Positions 18,692-27,584 are shown, numbered from the stretch's first letter. The stretch: 64,000 nucleotides of DNA from Pseudomonadales bacterium (GCA_024234855.1 JACKNN010000003.1:186001-250000), one strand, 5' to 3'. Notes: generated by a model from the sequence alone, not told the origin. Numbers and translations: made by a program.

Positions 18692-19092
18692 TCTGGCTCG
18701 TCTGGATTCTGTGGTGATCCTCGTAGCCGCTGGGAGTTTTTTCCGGGGACGGACCTGTAACCGAGTTCAAGGCCCGTAAACAATGGCGAATCGATGGGTT
18801 CGAGGGTGCGGTTCGTATGCCTCGACTCCATTGTTATTGGTGGTGCGTTTTAATTCTGGCAAGTTCTCGGCCGATATAAGTAGACAAATGCCTAAGATGT
18901 TCGCCTTCTAAATGGGCTTCGTGGTGCAAGAGTCGATGCATATCGGGCCACCATTGAGTCCCTTAGCCTGATCAGCTTCTAAAATCGGCGCTGGTGTGCA
19001 CTGTGATAGAACTACTGGCCGATCGGTAGCTGTGGTCTTCCTAAATACGCTGGTGGATATGCGTAGCAAACTTAAACAAGGCCTGGCAGACG
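18692..19092. other. 401-bp gap without a recognisable gene
   Basis: The stretch between the RHS stop and the DUF3604 gene has mixed composition and stop codons in all frames. It holds two overlapping short frames of unclear status: 42 codons forward (18783-18911) and 35 codons reverse (18834-18941, containing HRLLHHEAHLEGEHLRHL). The histidine-rich reverse frame resembles a piece of real protein but has no upstream ribosome-binding site, and an in-frame stop lies 8 codons before its ATG. No terminator hairpin with a T-run was found. This is the place where an immunity gene or an orphan RHS tip would normally lie; the content looks like decayed remnants. Confidence 0.5.
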
Positions 19093-21144
19093 TCAGTCCG
19101 GCAGGCCGTCAAGCCGGGTGAGCTCTGCCGAGACAGATTCCGATTCGCCGGCCGGTTCAGCCTGCGCCGGCCGGTACCAGATCGGCGATGACCATGCCCG
19201 CTCCTGAAGAGTGGCGTGCAGGTCGCTGCGCGGCTCTACCCCGGCGCGTATCGCGTCCCAGGTCGACCAGCGGCAGGTGGGGTTTTCCAGTACCCGCACA
19301 TAGTAGAACGCCTCCCGGGAAGGGTCGAAAGCCGGGTCCCGCCACAGGGTCTTGAGTTCAGCGGCACCCACGCCGTCGCTGGTTGAGCAGTCCGCCAGGT
19401 TGACTCGCGCGCCGTTGTCCGGGCACAGGCCGCTGCCGGCATCCGGTACCAGCCCGTCAGAGCAGGCCACGTCGTAGATCCGTTCGCGGTGCTCGCCGTT
19501 CTCCAGGTAGCCCTTGATCACCTGCATGCGCTGCAGGGCAGTGCCGCGCGGGTCCGCGGTGGCCCACACCAGGAAGGCGGGCGCCGCGCCCGCCTGCCCC
19601 GGCAGGTCGCTGCCCATGGCCACGCCGCCCCGGTAGGCGTTCGTCACCAGCTGCGGGCTATCCAGCATCTCCTCATCGAAGCCGTAGCCGGCGAAAAACC
19701 GCACTTTCATGCGCGGGCCGCTGGTGGCGAAGGTTTCCTTGCGCCGGAACGCCCGGTAGATCGACTCCCGGGTATTTTCCTCGGCCCAGACGCCGGCCAG
19801 GCCCGAGGCGGACCAGTACTCGAACGCCCCGCCCACCATGTAATCGCGGCCGTCCACTTGCTTGAGCAGGTCCGGCGCGCGCCATTTCAGCAGGGTGCCC
19901 GAGACAAAGGACGCTGGAATGGAGCCGCGCAGTTCCGCGGTGCCATCGAGCATGCCCACCTTGGAAAAGTAGGTCTCCTCGTCCGGTGAGGTGGCACTGT
20001 TGTGGGTGTCGCTGGAGCCGATCACGCCGAACTGGTAGGGATTCACCACGCCGCCTGCCGCGAGGTCCAGGCCGCGCAGGTAGGCATCGCGCACGTAGCC
20101 GCCGGCCGGTTCGCTGTACAGTTGGGTGGCCACGCGGTAGGGCGCGATTTCGAAATCGGCCCATTCGTCGTTCTTTGACAGCAGCGGGTGGGTGTCGGAC
20201 GTGCCCTTGATCTGGGTGATCTCCACCAGCGGTTCGTTGCGCAGGCGTTGGATGGAATAGTCGTCATCCATGGGGTCGCCGGCCCAGTCCACCAGTTTGA
20301 ACATCTGGCCGTTGGAACCGTTGGAGTTGTGCGGGATCGCCAGGCTCTCGATGCCCTGGCGGCGCAGCCCGTCCATCCAGTCCCACAGACCCTCCGGGTT
20401 TTGCGAATTGACGCGGGAGAACGGCACGGCCGGCAGGCGGTCGGTATCGTGGAAGATCACGTTGCGGTGCAGGTTGCCCATGTCGTCGGTGGACGAGGTG
20501 TACTCGAAGGCCGCGAAAGTGGTGAAATTGCCGGGCGCGTACGCGTCGTCCGCAGCCTGGACCGTGTCGCGCCAGGCGGATTTGGTCACGGCCTCCACCA
20601 CCCTGGGATCGATCGTGCCATCGAGCAGTTCGGCGATGCTGTTGGTCAGGAACCCGGCGAAATTGCGCGCCCGCTCGCCCAGGCTCCACTCGTTCATGTT
20701 GTACCAGGCATTGATATTGTGCAGGGGTTCGGACACGGCGTACTGGGAAAAGCGGGTGCTGGTATCCGCCGCCTCCCGCACCAGGCCCAGGAACATGGCG
20801 TGGTCGGTGACCGCATAAAAATCCAGCGGCTGTTGCAGCTGGATGCGGTAGCCGCTGGGGTGATCCAGGGCCTGGCCTCTGGCATAGCGGTAGGCGTCCG
20901 CGGGCAGGGTGGTATTGCCGAACACATAGGCGTCAAAGGAGTAGCCGGTATGCACATGCAGGTCGCCGAAATAGGCATTGCGTTCGGCATTGGGTGGCGG
21001 TCGCAGGGTCAGTATTTCTGTGTTCGCCGGGACCAGGTTGCCCGCTGGTCGCCTGGTTGCCGTGATGGAGAGCGCTTCAGGCGGTTCGGAGCAACCGTAC
21101 AGCGCGGCCACAAGGCAGGCGCCCAGGGGGAGTTGTGTTTTCAT
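19093..21144 (-). CDS. DUF3604 (PHP-like) lipoprotein
   Basis: A 683-residue member of the DUF3604 family, whose fold resembles PHP/amidohydrolase metal enzymes. It starts with a lipoprotein signal (MKTQLPLGACLVAALYGC, lipobox LYGC), so it is probably anchored to the periplasmic side of a membrane. Putative metal ligands appear in GDLHVHTGYSFDAY (about residue 60), VTDHAMFLG, the internal IPHNSNGSNG and GSSDTHNS. The family is frequent in marine oligotrophs, but its reaction is not established; a hydrolase acting on esters or phosphoesters is a guess. The ATG at 21144 is preferred over 21183 because the lipoprotein signal starts there and GAGG lies upstream. Confidence 0.85.
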   Translation of the reverse strand: MKTQLPLGACLVAALYGCSEPPEALSITATRRPAGNLVPANTEILTLRPPPNAERNAYFGDLHVHTGYSFDAYVFGNTTLPADAYRYARGQALDHPSGYRIQLQQPLDFYAVTDHAMFLGLVREAADTSTRFSQYAVSEPLHNINAWYNMNEWSLGERARNFAGFLTNSIAELLDGTIDPRVVEAVTKSAWRDTVQAADDAYAPGNFTTFAAFEYTSSTDDMGNLHRNVIFHDTDRLPAVPFSRVNSQNPEGLWDWMDGLRRQGIESLAIPHNSNGSNGQMFKLVDWAGDPMDDDYSIQRLRNEPLVEITQIKGTSDTHPLLSKNDEWADFEIAPYRVATQLYSEPAGGYVRDAYLRGLDLAAGGVVNPYQFGVIGSSDTHNSATSPDEETYFSKVGMLDGTAELRGSIPASFVSGTLLKWRAPDLLKQVDGRDYMVGGAFEYWSASGLAGVWAEENTRESIYRAFRRKETFATSGPRMKVRFFAGYGFDEEMLDSPQLVTNAYRGGVAMGSDLPGQAGAAPAFLVWATADPRGTALQRMQVIKGYLENGEHRERIYDVACSDGLVPDAGSGLCPDNGARVNLADCSTSDGVGAAELKTLWRDPAFDPSREAFYYVRVLENPTCRWSTWDAIRAGVEPRSDLHATLQERAWSSPIWYRPAQAEPAGESESVSAELTRLDGLPD

Positions 21145-21317
21145 TGTTATGCCTGTGCCTCTGGTGGGTTCTGGGTGGATCATAGGGACTGACCCTCGTG
21201 GCGTCCAGTTGGCGTGGATGATGCGCGCGGTCTTGCGGCTCGCCTTGCAGGCATCCGCAACGGCGATGATAGGGTAAACTGGACCCGCCAGCGGGTGGCG
21301 ATGGCGGGAGGGACACG

Positions 21318-22094
21318 ATGGATTCAGTCAGGACAGAAGTGCGGGACCGCGTCACGATTGTGCGCCTTTCGCGGCCCGGGGTGCGCAATGCGGTTGACGG
21401 CGCCACCGCCCGGGCGCTGGCTGCCGCGTTTCGCGCGTTCGATGCCAACCCCGACAGTGACGTCGCTGTTTTTCATGGGGAATACGGCACCTTCTGTGCC
21501 GGTGCCGACCTGAAGGCGGTAGCCGCGGGGGAGGGTGGCAATCGCCTCGCGCCGGAGGGCGACGGCCCCATGGGCCCCTCTCGCATGGTGCTGGGCAAAC
21601 CGGTGATTGCCGCGATCGCCGGCCATGCGGTGGCCGGCGGGCTTGAACTGGCCCTGTGGTGCGATTTGCGGGTGGTGGAGCGCAGTGCGGTGCTGGGTGT
21701 CTACTGCCGCCGCTGGGGGGTGCCGCTGATCGATGGTGGCACCATCCGCCTGCCGCGGCTGATCGGCCACAGCCGGGCCATGGACCTGATACTCACCGGG
21801 CGCGGTGTGGGTGCGGAAGAGGCCCTGCAGATGGGGCTGGCCAACCGGGTGGTGGAGGACGGCGAGTCGCTGCGCGAGGCCATTGAACTGGCCACGCTGC
21901 TGAGCCGCTTCCCCCAGAACTGCCTGCGCTCGGATCGCCTCAGCGCCTGCGAGCAGTGGGGACTGTCGCTGGACGATGCCCTTGCCAACGAGTTTCGGCG
22001 GGGAGTGGCCGTCATCGAGAGCCTTGAAACGGTAACCGGCGCCACCCGCTTTGCACAGGGTAAGGGGCGCCACGGTGACTTCGGGGATATCTGA
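21318..22094 (+). CDS. Crotonase-fold protein, atypical enoyl-CoA hydratase family
   Basis: A 258-residue crotonase-superfamily protein. The oxyanion-hole segments are present (GTFCAGADLKAV; AIAGHAVAGGLELALWCDL), and the glutamate equivalent to rat hydratase Glu144 is kept in AGGLELA. The position of the second catalytic glutamate (Glu164, normally F-G-x-P-E) reads LGVYCRRWG, with cysteine in its place. Standard hydration of trans-2-enoyl-CoA is therefore doubtful; isomerase, hydrolase or another crotonase chemistry is more likely. The family member with VPLIDGGTIRLPRLIG is recognisable as a separate subgroup. No CoA-pathway gene is adjacent. It is divergent from the DUF3604 gene. Confidence 0.82.
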   Translation: MDSVRTEVRDRVTIVRLSRPGVRNAVDGATARALAAAFRAFDANPDSDVAVFHGEYGTFCAGADLKAVAAGEGGNRLAPEGDGPMGPSRMVLGKPVIAAIAGHAVAGGLELALWCDLRVVERSAVLGVYCRRWGVPLIDGGTIRLPRLIGHSRAMDLILTGRGVGAEEALQMGLANRVVEDGESLREAIELATLLSRFPQNCLRSDRLSACEQWGLSLDDALANEFRRGVAVIESLETVTGATRFAQGKGRHGDFGDI

Positions 22095-22141
22095 CCGGAT
22101 CGGCCCCGTCATGCCCCGCCCGGATTTTTTTCACCCGGCGG

Positions 22142-22645
22142 TCAGAACAGCCGGTCACCCCGCGCACTGTGGCTGCCGACCCGGATTTCGCGCCGCAGCA
22201 GGGCGGCAAGTTCCAGGCTGTCGTCGCGGTTGAGAAACTCGCCGATGCTGACGGATTCGCCGGTGCCCTGCAGGGACAGCTCCGGCCCCTCCCAGGGATG
22301 CCGCTCGGGGATGATGGCCAGGCCAGTGGACTGGCGCGGGAATTGCCAGCTCTGCGTCGGGGCGTAAAAGCCCTTGTCGATGCAAACGCTGTCATCGCTC
22401 AGGGTGATGACATGGCGGTACTGCAGTTTCCAGTTGACGTAGTAGAGCGCTGAACCCAGCGCCAGCAGTTCCAGCCCGGCCAGCGGCAGTATGGGCCAGG
22501 CGCCGCGCAGGGCAAAGCCGGTGGCGGCCCCCAGCGAGGGCACGGCGAGGGCGAGCAGCACCAGCAAATTGCTGCGCCAGCTGGCGGAGCAATTGGGCCT
22601 GGCGATGATCATCAGCCGCGCTGCGGTTCGGGTGCTCGTAATCAC
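22142..22645 (-). CDS. DUF2244 integral membrane protein
   Basis: A 167-residue protein of the DUF2244 family. Two transmembrane helices lie near the N-terminus (about 25-45, LLVLLALAVPSLGAATGFAL, and about 50-70, ILPLAGLELLALGSALYYV). A cytoplasmic PH-like beta domain follows, with the family pattern of VCIDKGFYAPTQSWQFPR, GPELSLQGTGESVSIGEFLN and a C-terminal LAALLRREI. Function is unknown; genes of this family often sit near cytochrome-oxidase genes, which is not the case here. The start is either GTG 22645 or ATG 22612; neither has a strong Shine-Dalgarno sequence. It converges on the crotonase gene. Confidence 0.8.
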   Translation of the reverse strand: MITSTRTAARLMIIARPNCSASWRSNLLVLLALAVPSLGAATGFALRGAWPILPLAGLELLALGSALYYVNWKLQYRHVITLSDDSVCIDKGFYAPTQSWQFPRQSTGLAIIPERHPWEGPELSLQGTGESVSIGEFLNRDDSLELAALLRREIRVGSHSARGDRLF

Positions 22646-22805
22646 GCTGCTATCTCACGAGTGGTTAGCCGAAAGTCTGTTAACTGAAAGTCTAGTGAAT
22701 TTTGGGCCGCTCGCCTACTCTTTGCATCTCAGTCTTAATCCCTGAGTTTACCGCAGCCCTGAAGGCTGCCCGGCAGTGCCGCCGCCCCGGCCACAGGAGA
22801 CCCGC

Positions 22806-23615
22806 ATGACGACCACAATGCTCATAGACGCCGCCGAACTGATCGCCGCGCCGCCCCCGATCGTGTTCGACTGCCGCTTTTCCCTGCAGGACCCCAACGC
22901 CGGCCGCGCCTGGTACCTGGCGGGCCATGTACCGGGGGCGCATTATCTGGACCTGAACACCGACCTGTCCGGCACCGCCGGCCGGCACGGCGGCCGTCAT
23001 CCGCTGCCGGCCCCCGGCGCCTTCGCGGCGCTACTCGCCCGTCACGGGGTGGGTCGCGATACCGAGGTGGTCGCTTACGACGATTCGCGTTTTGCCGGGG
23101 CATCGCGCCTGTGGTGGCTGATGCGCAGTCTGGGTTACCGGTCGCCGCGGCTGCTCGATGGCGGCTACCAGGCCTTTCTCGCCGCCGGGGGCGAGCCCCA
23201 GCAGCGGGTGCCCCAGCCGCAACCCCTCACCGGCACGGCGGCAGTGGCGGGCGACTTCCGGGGTTGCTGCGATATCGAGGGCCTGCGGGCGGCGCAGGGC
23301 GCCGGCGCCTGGCTGATCGATTCCCGGGAGGAGCGCCGTTACCAGGGACTGGAGGAGCCGATCGACCCGGTGGCGGGCCACATTCCCGGTGCGCTCAACC
23401 GGCCCTGGCAGGGGGTGACCTCGGCCGACGGGAAAATCCTGGATGCGGACGGCCTGCGCGCCCACTGGGGCGACGCGCTGGCGGCAGACCAACTGGTGGT
23501 GTATTGCGGCTCGGGCATCACCGCCTGCGTCAACCTGTTCTCGCTGGCCCTGCTGGGTCGGGAAGACGCGATGCTCTACGCGGGCAGTTGGAGCGACTGG
23601 TGCAGCCACCTCTAG
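22806..23615 (+). CDS. Two-domain sulfurtransferase (rhodanese / mercaptopyruvate type)
   Basis: A 269-residue tandem rhodanese protein. The N-terminal inactive domain (about 1-125, VFDCRFSLQDPNAGRAWYLAGHVPGA) is followed by a C-terminal catalytic domain (DSREERRYQG, GHIPGALNRPW) with the active-site loop CGSGITA carrying Cys234. The uncharged, serine/glycine-rich CGSG[IV]TA loop is the mercaptopyruvate-sulfurtransferase type rather than the basic CRKGVT loop of thiosulfate sulfurtransferase. ATG 22806 follows CAGGAG. It converges on rluA; the last four bases of the two genes coincide. Confidence 0.9.
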   Translation: MTTTMLIDAAELIAAPPPIVFDCRFSLQDPNAGRAWYLAGHVPGAHYLDLNTDLSGTAGRHGGRHPLPAPGAFAALLARHGVGRDTEVVAYDDSRFAGASRLWWLMRSLGYRSPRLLDGGYQAFLAAGGEPQQRVPQPQPLTGTAAVAGDFRGCCDIEGLRAAQGAGAWLIDSREERRYQGLEEPIDPVAGHIPGALNRPWQGVTSADGKILDADGLRAHWGDALAADQLVVYCGSGITACVNLFSLALLGREDAMLYAGSWSDWCSHL

Positions 23616-24274
23616 AAATCCGGCGGGCATTCGCCCTGCAGCCACGCCCCGGTGGCGGGGTGGGTAAACGCCAGGGTGGTCGCGTGCAGCAACAGGCGCG
23701 GCGCCATGGCCAGCGCTTCCTGGTGGGCGTACATGTCGCAGCCGAGGATGGGGTGGCCCAGTTCGCGCAGGTGGATGCGCAGCTGGTGGGAGCGGCCGGT
23801 CACCGGCTGCAATAACACCCGGGTCCGATCGGTGCCGCGCTCGAGCACCTCGAAGCGGGTGAGCGCCTGGCGACCCCGTTCATGGCAGATAAGCTGGCGC
23901 GGGCGGTTGGCCCAGTCGCAGGCGATGGGCAGGTCGATTTCGCCCCGGTCCTGTGCGATGACCCCAAAAACCACCGCGTGGTAGGACTTCTCCACCAGTC
24001 GCTGCTGGAACTGGCGGCTGATATGGGCGTGGGTGGGTTTGTTGAGCGGAATCACCATGATGCCCGAGGTATCCAGGTCGAGCCGGTGCACGATACTCGC
24101 CGTCGGGTAGCGCTGTTGCAGGCGTGTCACCAGGCAGTCCCGGTTCAGGGGGTGACGCCCGGGAACGCTGAGCAGCAGGTCGGGCTTGCGTACCAGCAAC
24201 AGGTCGTCATCCTCGTAGAGAATGCGAATGTCCTCCTGCGAGTGAGGCACGAGGTAGGGGGGCAGCGAATCCAT
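23612..24274 (-). CDS. rluA: RluA-type 23S rRNA/tRNA pseudouridine synthase
   Basis: A 220-residue pseudouridine synthase very similar along its length to E. coli RluA (219 residues), which modifies U746 of 23S rRNA and U32 of several tRNAs. Landmarks are VRKPDLLLSVPGR near the N-terminus, the catalytic HRLD motif (Asp66), PITGRSHQLR-type sequence (PVTGRSHQLRIHLRELGHPILG) and MAPRLLLHA. There is no S4 domain, as expected for RluA rather than RluC/D. The longer reading frame upstream of ATG 24274 has no similarity and overlaps the neighbouring methyltransferase region, so 24274 is taken as the start. Confidence 0.92.
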   Translation of the reverse strand: MDSLPPYLVPHSQEDIRILYEDDDLLLVRKPDLLLSVPGRHPLNRDCLVTRLQQRYPTASIVHRLDLDTSGIMVIPLNKPTHAHISRQFQQRLVEKSYHAVVFGVIAQDRGEIDLPIACDWANRPRQLICHERGRQALTRFEVLERGTDRTRVLLQPVTGRSHQLRIHLRELGHPILGCDMYAHQEALAMAPRLLLHATTLAFTHPATGAWLQGECPPDF

Positions 24275-24466
24275 CGCGCAACATTGTATAGAAGCCCTCT
24301 CACGGTGCACATCGGCAAATCGCCGGCCGGCGCCGACGGCAAGCACGAAACCGGTAACAGGTGTCGCGGGGGCCTGTTGCGCGGGGCCTGCCGGATGACT
24401 GCCCGACTGCACAAGCTGTGGCGGGATTCCAGTTACAATGCGTGTTCTAACCGATCGGTGACTGCC

Positions 24467-25120
24467 ATGCCCGATGAAGACCTGCTGGCCGCCGCGCTGC
24501 GCCGGATTTTGCCCGCCGCCCGGCTCGAGGAAGTCGCCCTGCCGGCGACGCCGGCCGTCCGGCTGCTGTTGCTGCAGGGCGATTATCCCCGGGATGCCCT
24601 GAGTCCGGATACGGTACAGCGTGTAATGGATAACCCGCTGTACTGGATCTTCTGCTGGGCCTCCGGGCAGGTGCTGGCGCGGTTCCTGCTTGAGCGGCCC
24701 GACTGGGTGCGCGGCAAGCGGGTGCTGGATTTCGGCTGCGGCTCCGGGGTGGTGGCCATTGCCGCGGCCAGGGCCGGTGCCAGTGAGGTTATCGCCTGCG
24801 ATATCGACCCGCTCGCCCTGGCGGCTACCCGCACCAACGCCGGGCGCAGCGGGGTGAAACTCGAACTGGTCGATGACTTCTTTGGCGTGGAGGGCCACAT
24901 CGACCTGATTATCGTGGCGGATGTGTTGTATGACCGCGCCAACTTCGCCTGGCTGGAGCGCTTCGTGGCGCGGGCCGACCAGGTGCTCATCGCCGACTCA
25001 CGGGTGAAGGATTTCGATTGCCCCCCCTACCGGCAGATTGCGCGGCACTCGAGCTGTACCCTGCCTGACCTGGACGAGTCGGCGGAGTTTCGCGATGTGC
25101 GGATTTACCTGGCGGACTGA
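24467..25120 (+). CDS. Class I SAM-dependent methyltransferase (PrmA / ETFB-lysine-methyltransferase-like)
   Basis: A 217-residue Rossmann-fold methyltransferase. Motif I is VLDFGCGSGVVAIAAARAGA (about 85-104), followed by VIACDIDPLALAATRTNA and the motif IV region LIIVADVLYD. Its organisation resembles the ribosomal L11 / ETFB lysine methyltransferase group, although it lacks a separate N-terminal substrate domain. The upstream NPLYWIFCWASGQVLARFLLE segment is shared by a small family of such enzymes in gammaproteobacteria. The substrate is probably a protein lysine but this is uncertain. ATG 24467 is the first start in the similar region. It is divergent from rluA. Confidence 0.8.
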   Translation: MPDEDLLAAALRRILPAARLEEVALPATPAVRLLLLQGDYPRDALSPDTVQRVMDNPLYWIFCWASGQVLARFLLERPDWVRGKRVLDFGCGSGVVAIAAARAGASEVIACDIDPLALAATRTNAGRSGVKLELVDDFFGVEGHIDLIIVADVLYDRANFAWLERFVARADQVLIADSRVKDFDCPPYRQIARHSSCTLPDLDESAEFRDVRIYLAD

Positions 25121-25252
25121 GGGTGTGAGAGCCGGCCCGGACGGTTGCTGGCGATTTTGCGGTATCTCGCCGGCGCCCCGATCTGCTATTGGTCTGCGCC
25201 GCATTATTTTTGTACACTGGGCGCCCCCTGTCGCCGCCGAGTTTACCGCCGA

Positions 25253-26200
25253 ATGAACCCCAACTACCTTGATTTCGAACAGCCGATCGCCGATCTGGAG
25301 GTCAAGATCGAGGAACTGCGGCTGGTAGGCACCGACAATGAGATCAATATCAGCGAGGAAATAGAGACCCTGCGGGCCAAGAGCACCAAGCTCACCGAGA
25401 AAATCTATGCCAACCTCAGCCCCTGGGATATCGTCCGCGTGGCGCGCCATCCCCTGCGCCCCTACACCATGGATTACCTGCCGCTGGTGTTCGAGGAGTT
25501 CGACGAGTTGCACGGCGACCGCCATTTTGGCGATGACAGGGCGATCGTGGGCGGCGTGGCCCGGCTGGAGGGGCGCCCGGTCATGGTCATCGGCCAGGAG
25601 AAAGGGCGGGCGGTCAAGGACAAGGTCCTGCGCAATTTCGGTATGCCCAAGCCGGAGGGGTACCGCAAGGCCCTGCGCCTGATGGAGACCGCCGAACGCT
25701 TCAAGCTGCCGGTAATCACCCTGATCGACACCCCCGGCGCCTATCCCGGCATCGATTCCGAGGAGCGGGGTATCAGCGAGGCCATCGCCCGCAACCTGGC
25801 GGTGATGTCGCGGCTGGCGACGCCCATCATCTGCGTGGTGATAGGCGAGGGCAGCTCCGGCGGCGCGCTGGGCATCGGCGTCGGCGATCACCTGGTCATG
25901 CTGCAGTACTCCACGTATTTCGTCATCTCGCCCGAGGGCTGCGCCAATATTATCTGGAAGAGCACCGAAAACGCCCCGGAGGCCGCTGCAGCCATGGGGG
26001 TGACCTCTTCCGTGTTGCAGGAACTGGGCATCGTCGACGCCACCATTCCCGAGCCCCTGGGTGGCGCCCATCGCGACCCGGGATTGATGGCCGAGCGCAT
26101 CAAGGCACACCTTGTCCAGCAACTCGATAATTTCGAACAGCTGCCGCTGGAGGATTTGCTGGCGAAGCGTTACCAGCGCCTGATGTCCTACGGCAACTGA
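25253..26200 (+). CDS. accA: Acetyl-CoA carboxylase carboxyltransferase subunit alpha
   Basis: The 315-residue alpha subunit of the acetyl-CoA carboxylase carboxyltransferase, which with AccD transfers the carboxyl group from biotin to acetyl-CoA for fatty-acid synthesis. Hallmarks are the start MNPNYLDFEQPIADLE, the helical region LSPWDIVRVARHPLRP, and the carboxyltransferase core VITLIDTPGAYPGIDSEERG with GEGSSGGALGIGVGD. Length equals the family norm. It heads the conserved block with tilS 19 bp downstream. Confidence 0.98.
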   Translation: MNPNYLDFEQPIADLEVKIEELRLVGTDNEINISEEIETLRAKSTKLTEKIYANLSPWDIVRVARHPLRPYTMDYLPLVFEEFDELHGDRHFGDDRAIVGGVARLEGRPVMVIGQEKGRAVKDKVLRNFGMPKPEGYRKALRLMETAERFKLPVITLIDTPGAYPGIDSEERGISEAIARNLAVMSRLATPIICVVIGEGSSGGALGIGVGDHLVMLQYSTYFVISPEGCANIIWKSTENAPEAAAAMGVTSSVLQELGIVDATIPEPLGGAHRDPGLMAERIKAHLVQQLDNFEQLPLEDLLAKRYQRLMSYGN

Positions 26201-26219
26201 CCTGCCGGCAGCCGCACCG

Positions 26220-27584
26220 ATGGCTGACGCCCCGCTCGACCACACTGTTCTGGACGGCCAGCTGGAGCCCCTGCTGGCCGCCCCCCGCTGGTACGTCGGT
26301 TTCAGCGGCGGGGTCGATTCCACCGTGCTGTTGCACCTGCTGCAGGGCTGGTGCCGACATCATCCCGCAGCGCCTCCCCTTCACGCCATCCATGTGAATC
26401 ACGGCCTGCAGGCCCAGGCTGATGACTGGCAGGTTCACTGCGAGTGGGTCTGCCGGCTGATGCAAATCCCGCTGGTGTGCCTGGCGGGCCAGGTGAAAAC
26501 GGGTGCCCACGGCCTGGAGGCGGCAGCCCGGGAAGCCCGCTACGCCCTGTTCGAGACGCAGTTGCAGGCCGGCGAGATCCTGTTCCTGGGGCATCATGCC
26601 GACGACCAGGTCGAAACGTTTTTCCTGCGCCTGCTGCGCGGTGCGGGGGTGCAGGGCCTGGCGGCGATGCCGCCCGCCCGATCACTGGGTCGCGGCCGGC
26701 TGGCCCGCCCGCTGCTGCCAACGCCGCGGGCGAGCCTGGCAGCATATGCCGCGGCCCACGGGCTCAACTGCATCGAGGACCCGAGCAATCGCGATACGGC
26801 GCTGGATCGCAACTTCCTGCGCAGCGAAGTGCTGCCGCTGCTGGCCCGGCGCTGGCCGGGTTATCGTCGGACGGTGGTGCGCGCCAGTGAACATATCGGC
26901 GCCGCGGCGGGGCTGCTTGCCCGGGCGGCGCCGGTGCCGGCTACCGTATACAGCGCCATGGGTGACCCCGGGGTGGCGCTGGCGGATATCGAGCCGGTGT
27001 CATCACCGCAGGCGGCGCTGGCGCTGCGTCACTGGTTGACCGCCGCCGGCCTGCCGGCGCCGGATTCAGCGGTTTTGGCCGAGTTCCAGCGCCAGTTGGG
27101 CCAGATGACCGCGCAGGCGAGGCCGCGCCTGCAGTGCAGTGCCTACACGCTGCAGCGATACCGCGATGCCATCTACCTGCTGCCGGAATTCCCCGCGGCC
27201 GGCGGTGCTGAAGCCCTGTCCCTGGCGCCGGGCGAGATACTGGAACTGCCCGGGGCCGGCGGGCGGTTCCGGCTGGCGCCGGCAGATGCCGGGGGGCTGC
27301 GGCTGGCACCCACCGAGCGCCTGCAGCTGTGCTGGCGCCAGGGGGGTGAACGGTGCCGCCCGCGCGGACGCCCGGGCCGGACGGGCCTGAAGAAATTGTT
27401 GCAGGAGGCCGACGTCCCGCCCTGGTGGCGCGATCGGGTGCCGCTGCTGTACCTGGCCGGCGAACTGCTGGCGGTGGGCGACCTCTGGCTGTGCCACTCC
27501 GGCCGCTTGGCCAGCGCGCCGGACCCGGGTGAGATGCTCTGGCAACCCCGCTGGGAGCGCAACATCACCACGGCTTTCGATTGA
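26220..27584 (+). CDS. tilS: tRNA(Ile)-lysidine synthetase
   Basis: A 454-residue TilS, the ATP-dependent enzyme that converts C34 of the CAU anticodon of tRNA-Ile2 to lysidine. The PP-loop is FSGGVDSTVLL (about 25-35). It is followed by HVNHGLQ, LEAAAREARYALF, LGHHADDQVETFFLRLLRGAG and ERPxRxxR-like NFLRSEVLPLL. The C-terminal TilS substrate domain includes RGRPGRTGLKKLLQEADVPPWWRDR. It follows accA closely and precedes pyrG by 127 bp; accA-tilS-pyrG is a common gammaproteobacterial order. Confidence 0.96.
   Translation: MADAPLDHTVLDGQLEPLLAAPRWYVGFSGGVDSTVLLHLLQGWCRHHPAAPPLHAIHVNHGLQAQADDWQVHCEWVCRLMQIPLVCLAGQVKTGAHGLEAAAREARYALFETQLQAGEILFLGHHADDQVETFFLRLLRGAGVQGLAAMPPARSLGRGRLARPLLPTPRASLAAYAAAHGLNCIEDPSNRDTALDRNFLRSEVLPLLARRWPGYRRTVVRASEHIGAAAGLLARAAPVPATVYSAMGDPGVALADIEPVSSPQAALALRHWLTAAGLPAPDSAVLAEFQRQLGQMTAQARPRLQCSAYTLQRYRDAIYLLPEFPAAGGAEALSLAPGEILELPGAGGRFRLAPADAGGLRLAPTERLQLCWRQGGERCRPRGRPGRTGLKKLLQEADVPPWWRDRVPLLYLAGELLAVGDLWLCHSGRLASAPDPGEMLWQPRWERNITTAFD

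Larger units (their letters stand above)
9198..19092. other. Lower-GC accessory island
   Basis: Between the BON-LysM gene and the DUF3604 gene the base composition falls visibly below that of the flanking genes. Codons such as AAT, GAT, TAT and ACA are frequent, especially in 15.0-18.7 kb, whereas neighbours use G/C-ending codons almost exclusively. The segment holds a PEP-CTERM gene, a giant RHS gene and about 400 bp of degenerate sequence. No integrase, transposase or direct-repeat boundary was found, so horizontal acquisition is inferred from composition and content only. The limits given are the intergenic edges, not mapped junctions. Confidence 0.55.

Noticed and set aside
18795..18830. 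GGTTCGA segment resembling a tRNA T-loop
   Set aside because: Flanking bases do not form a T-stem or acceptor stem; no tRNA fold.
18783..18911. 42-codon forward frame after the RHS gene as a possible immunity gene
   Set aside because: No clear ribosome-binding site, no recognisable features, and overlaps an equally short reverse frame.
24998..26323. 441-codon reverse frame opposite accA
   Set aside because: Shadow of accA; histidine/glycine-rich antisense composition.
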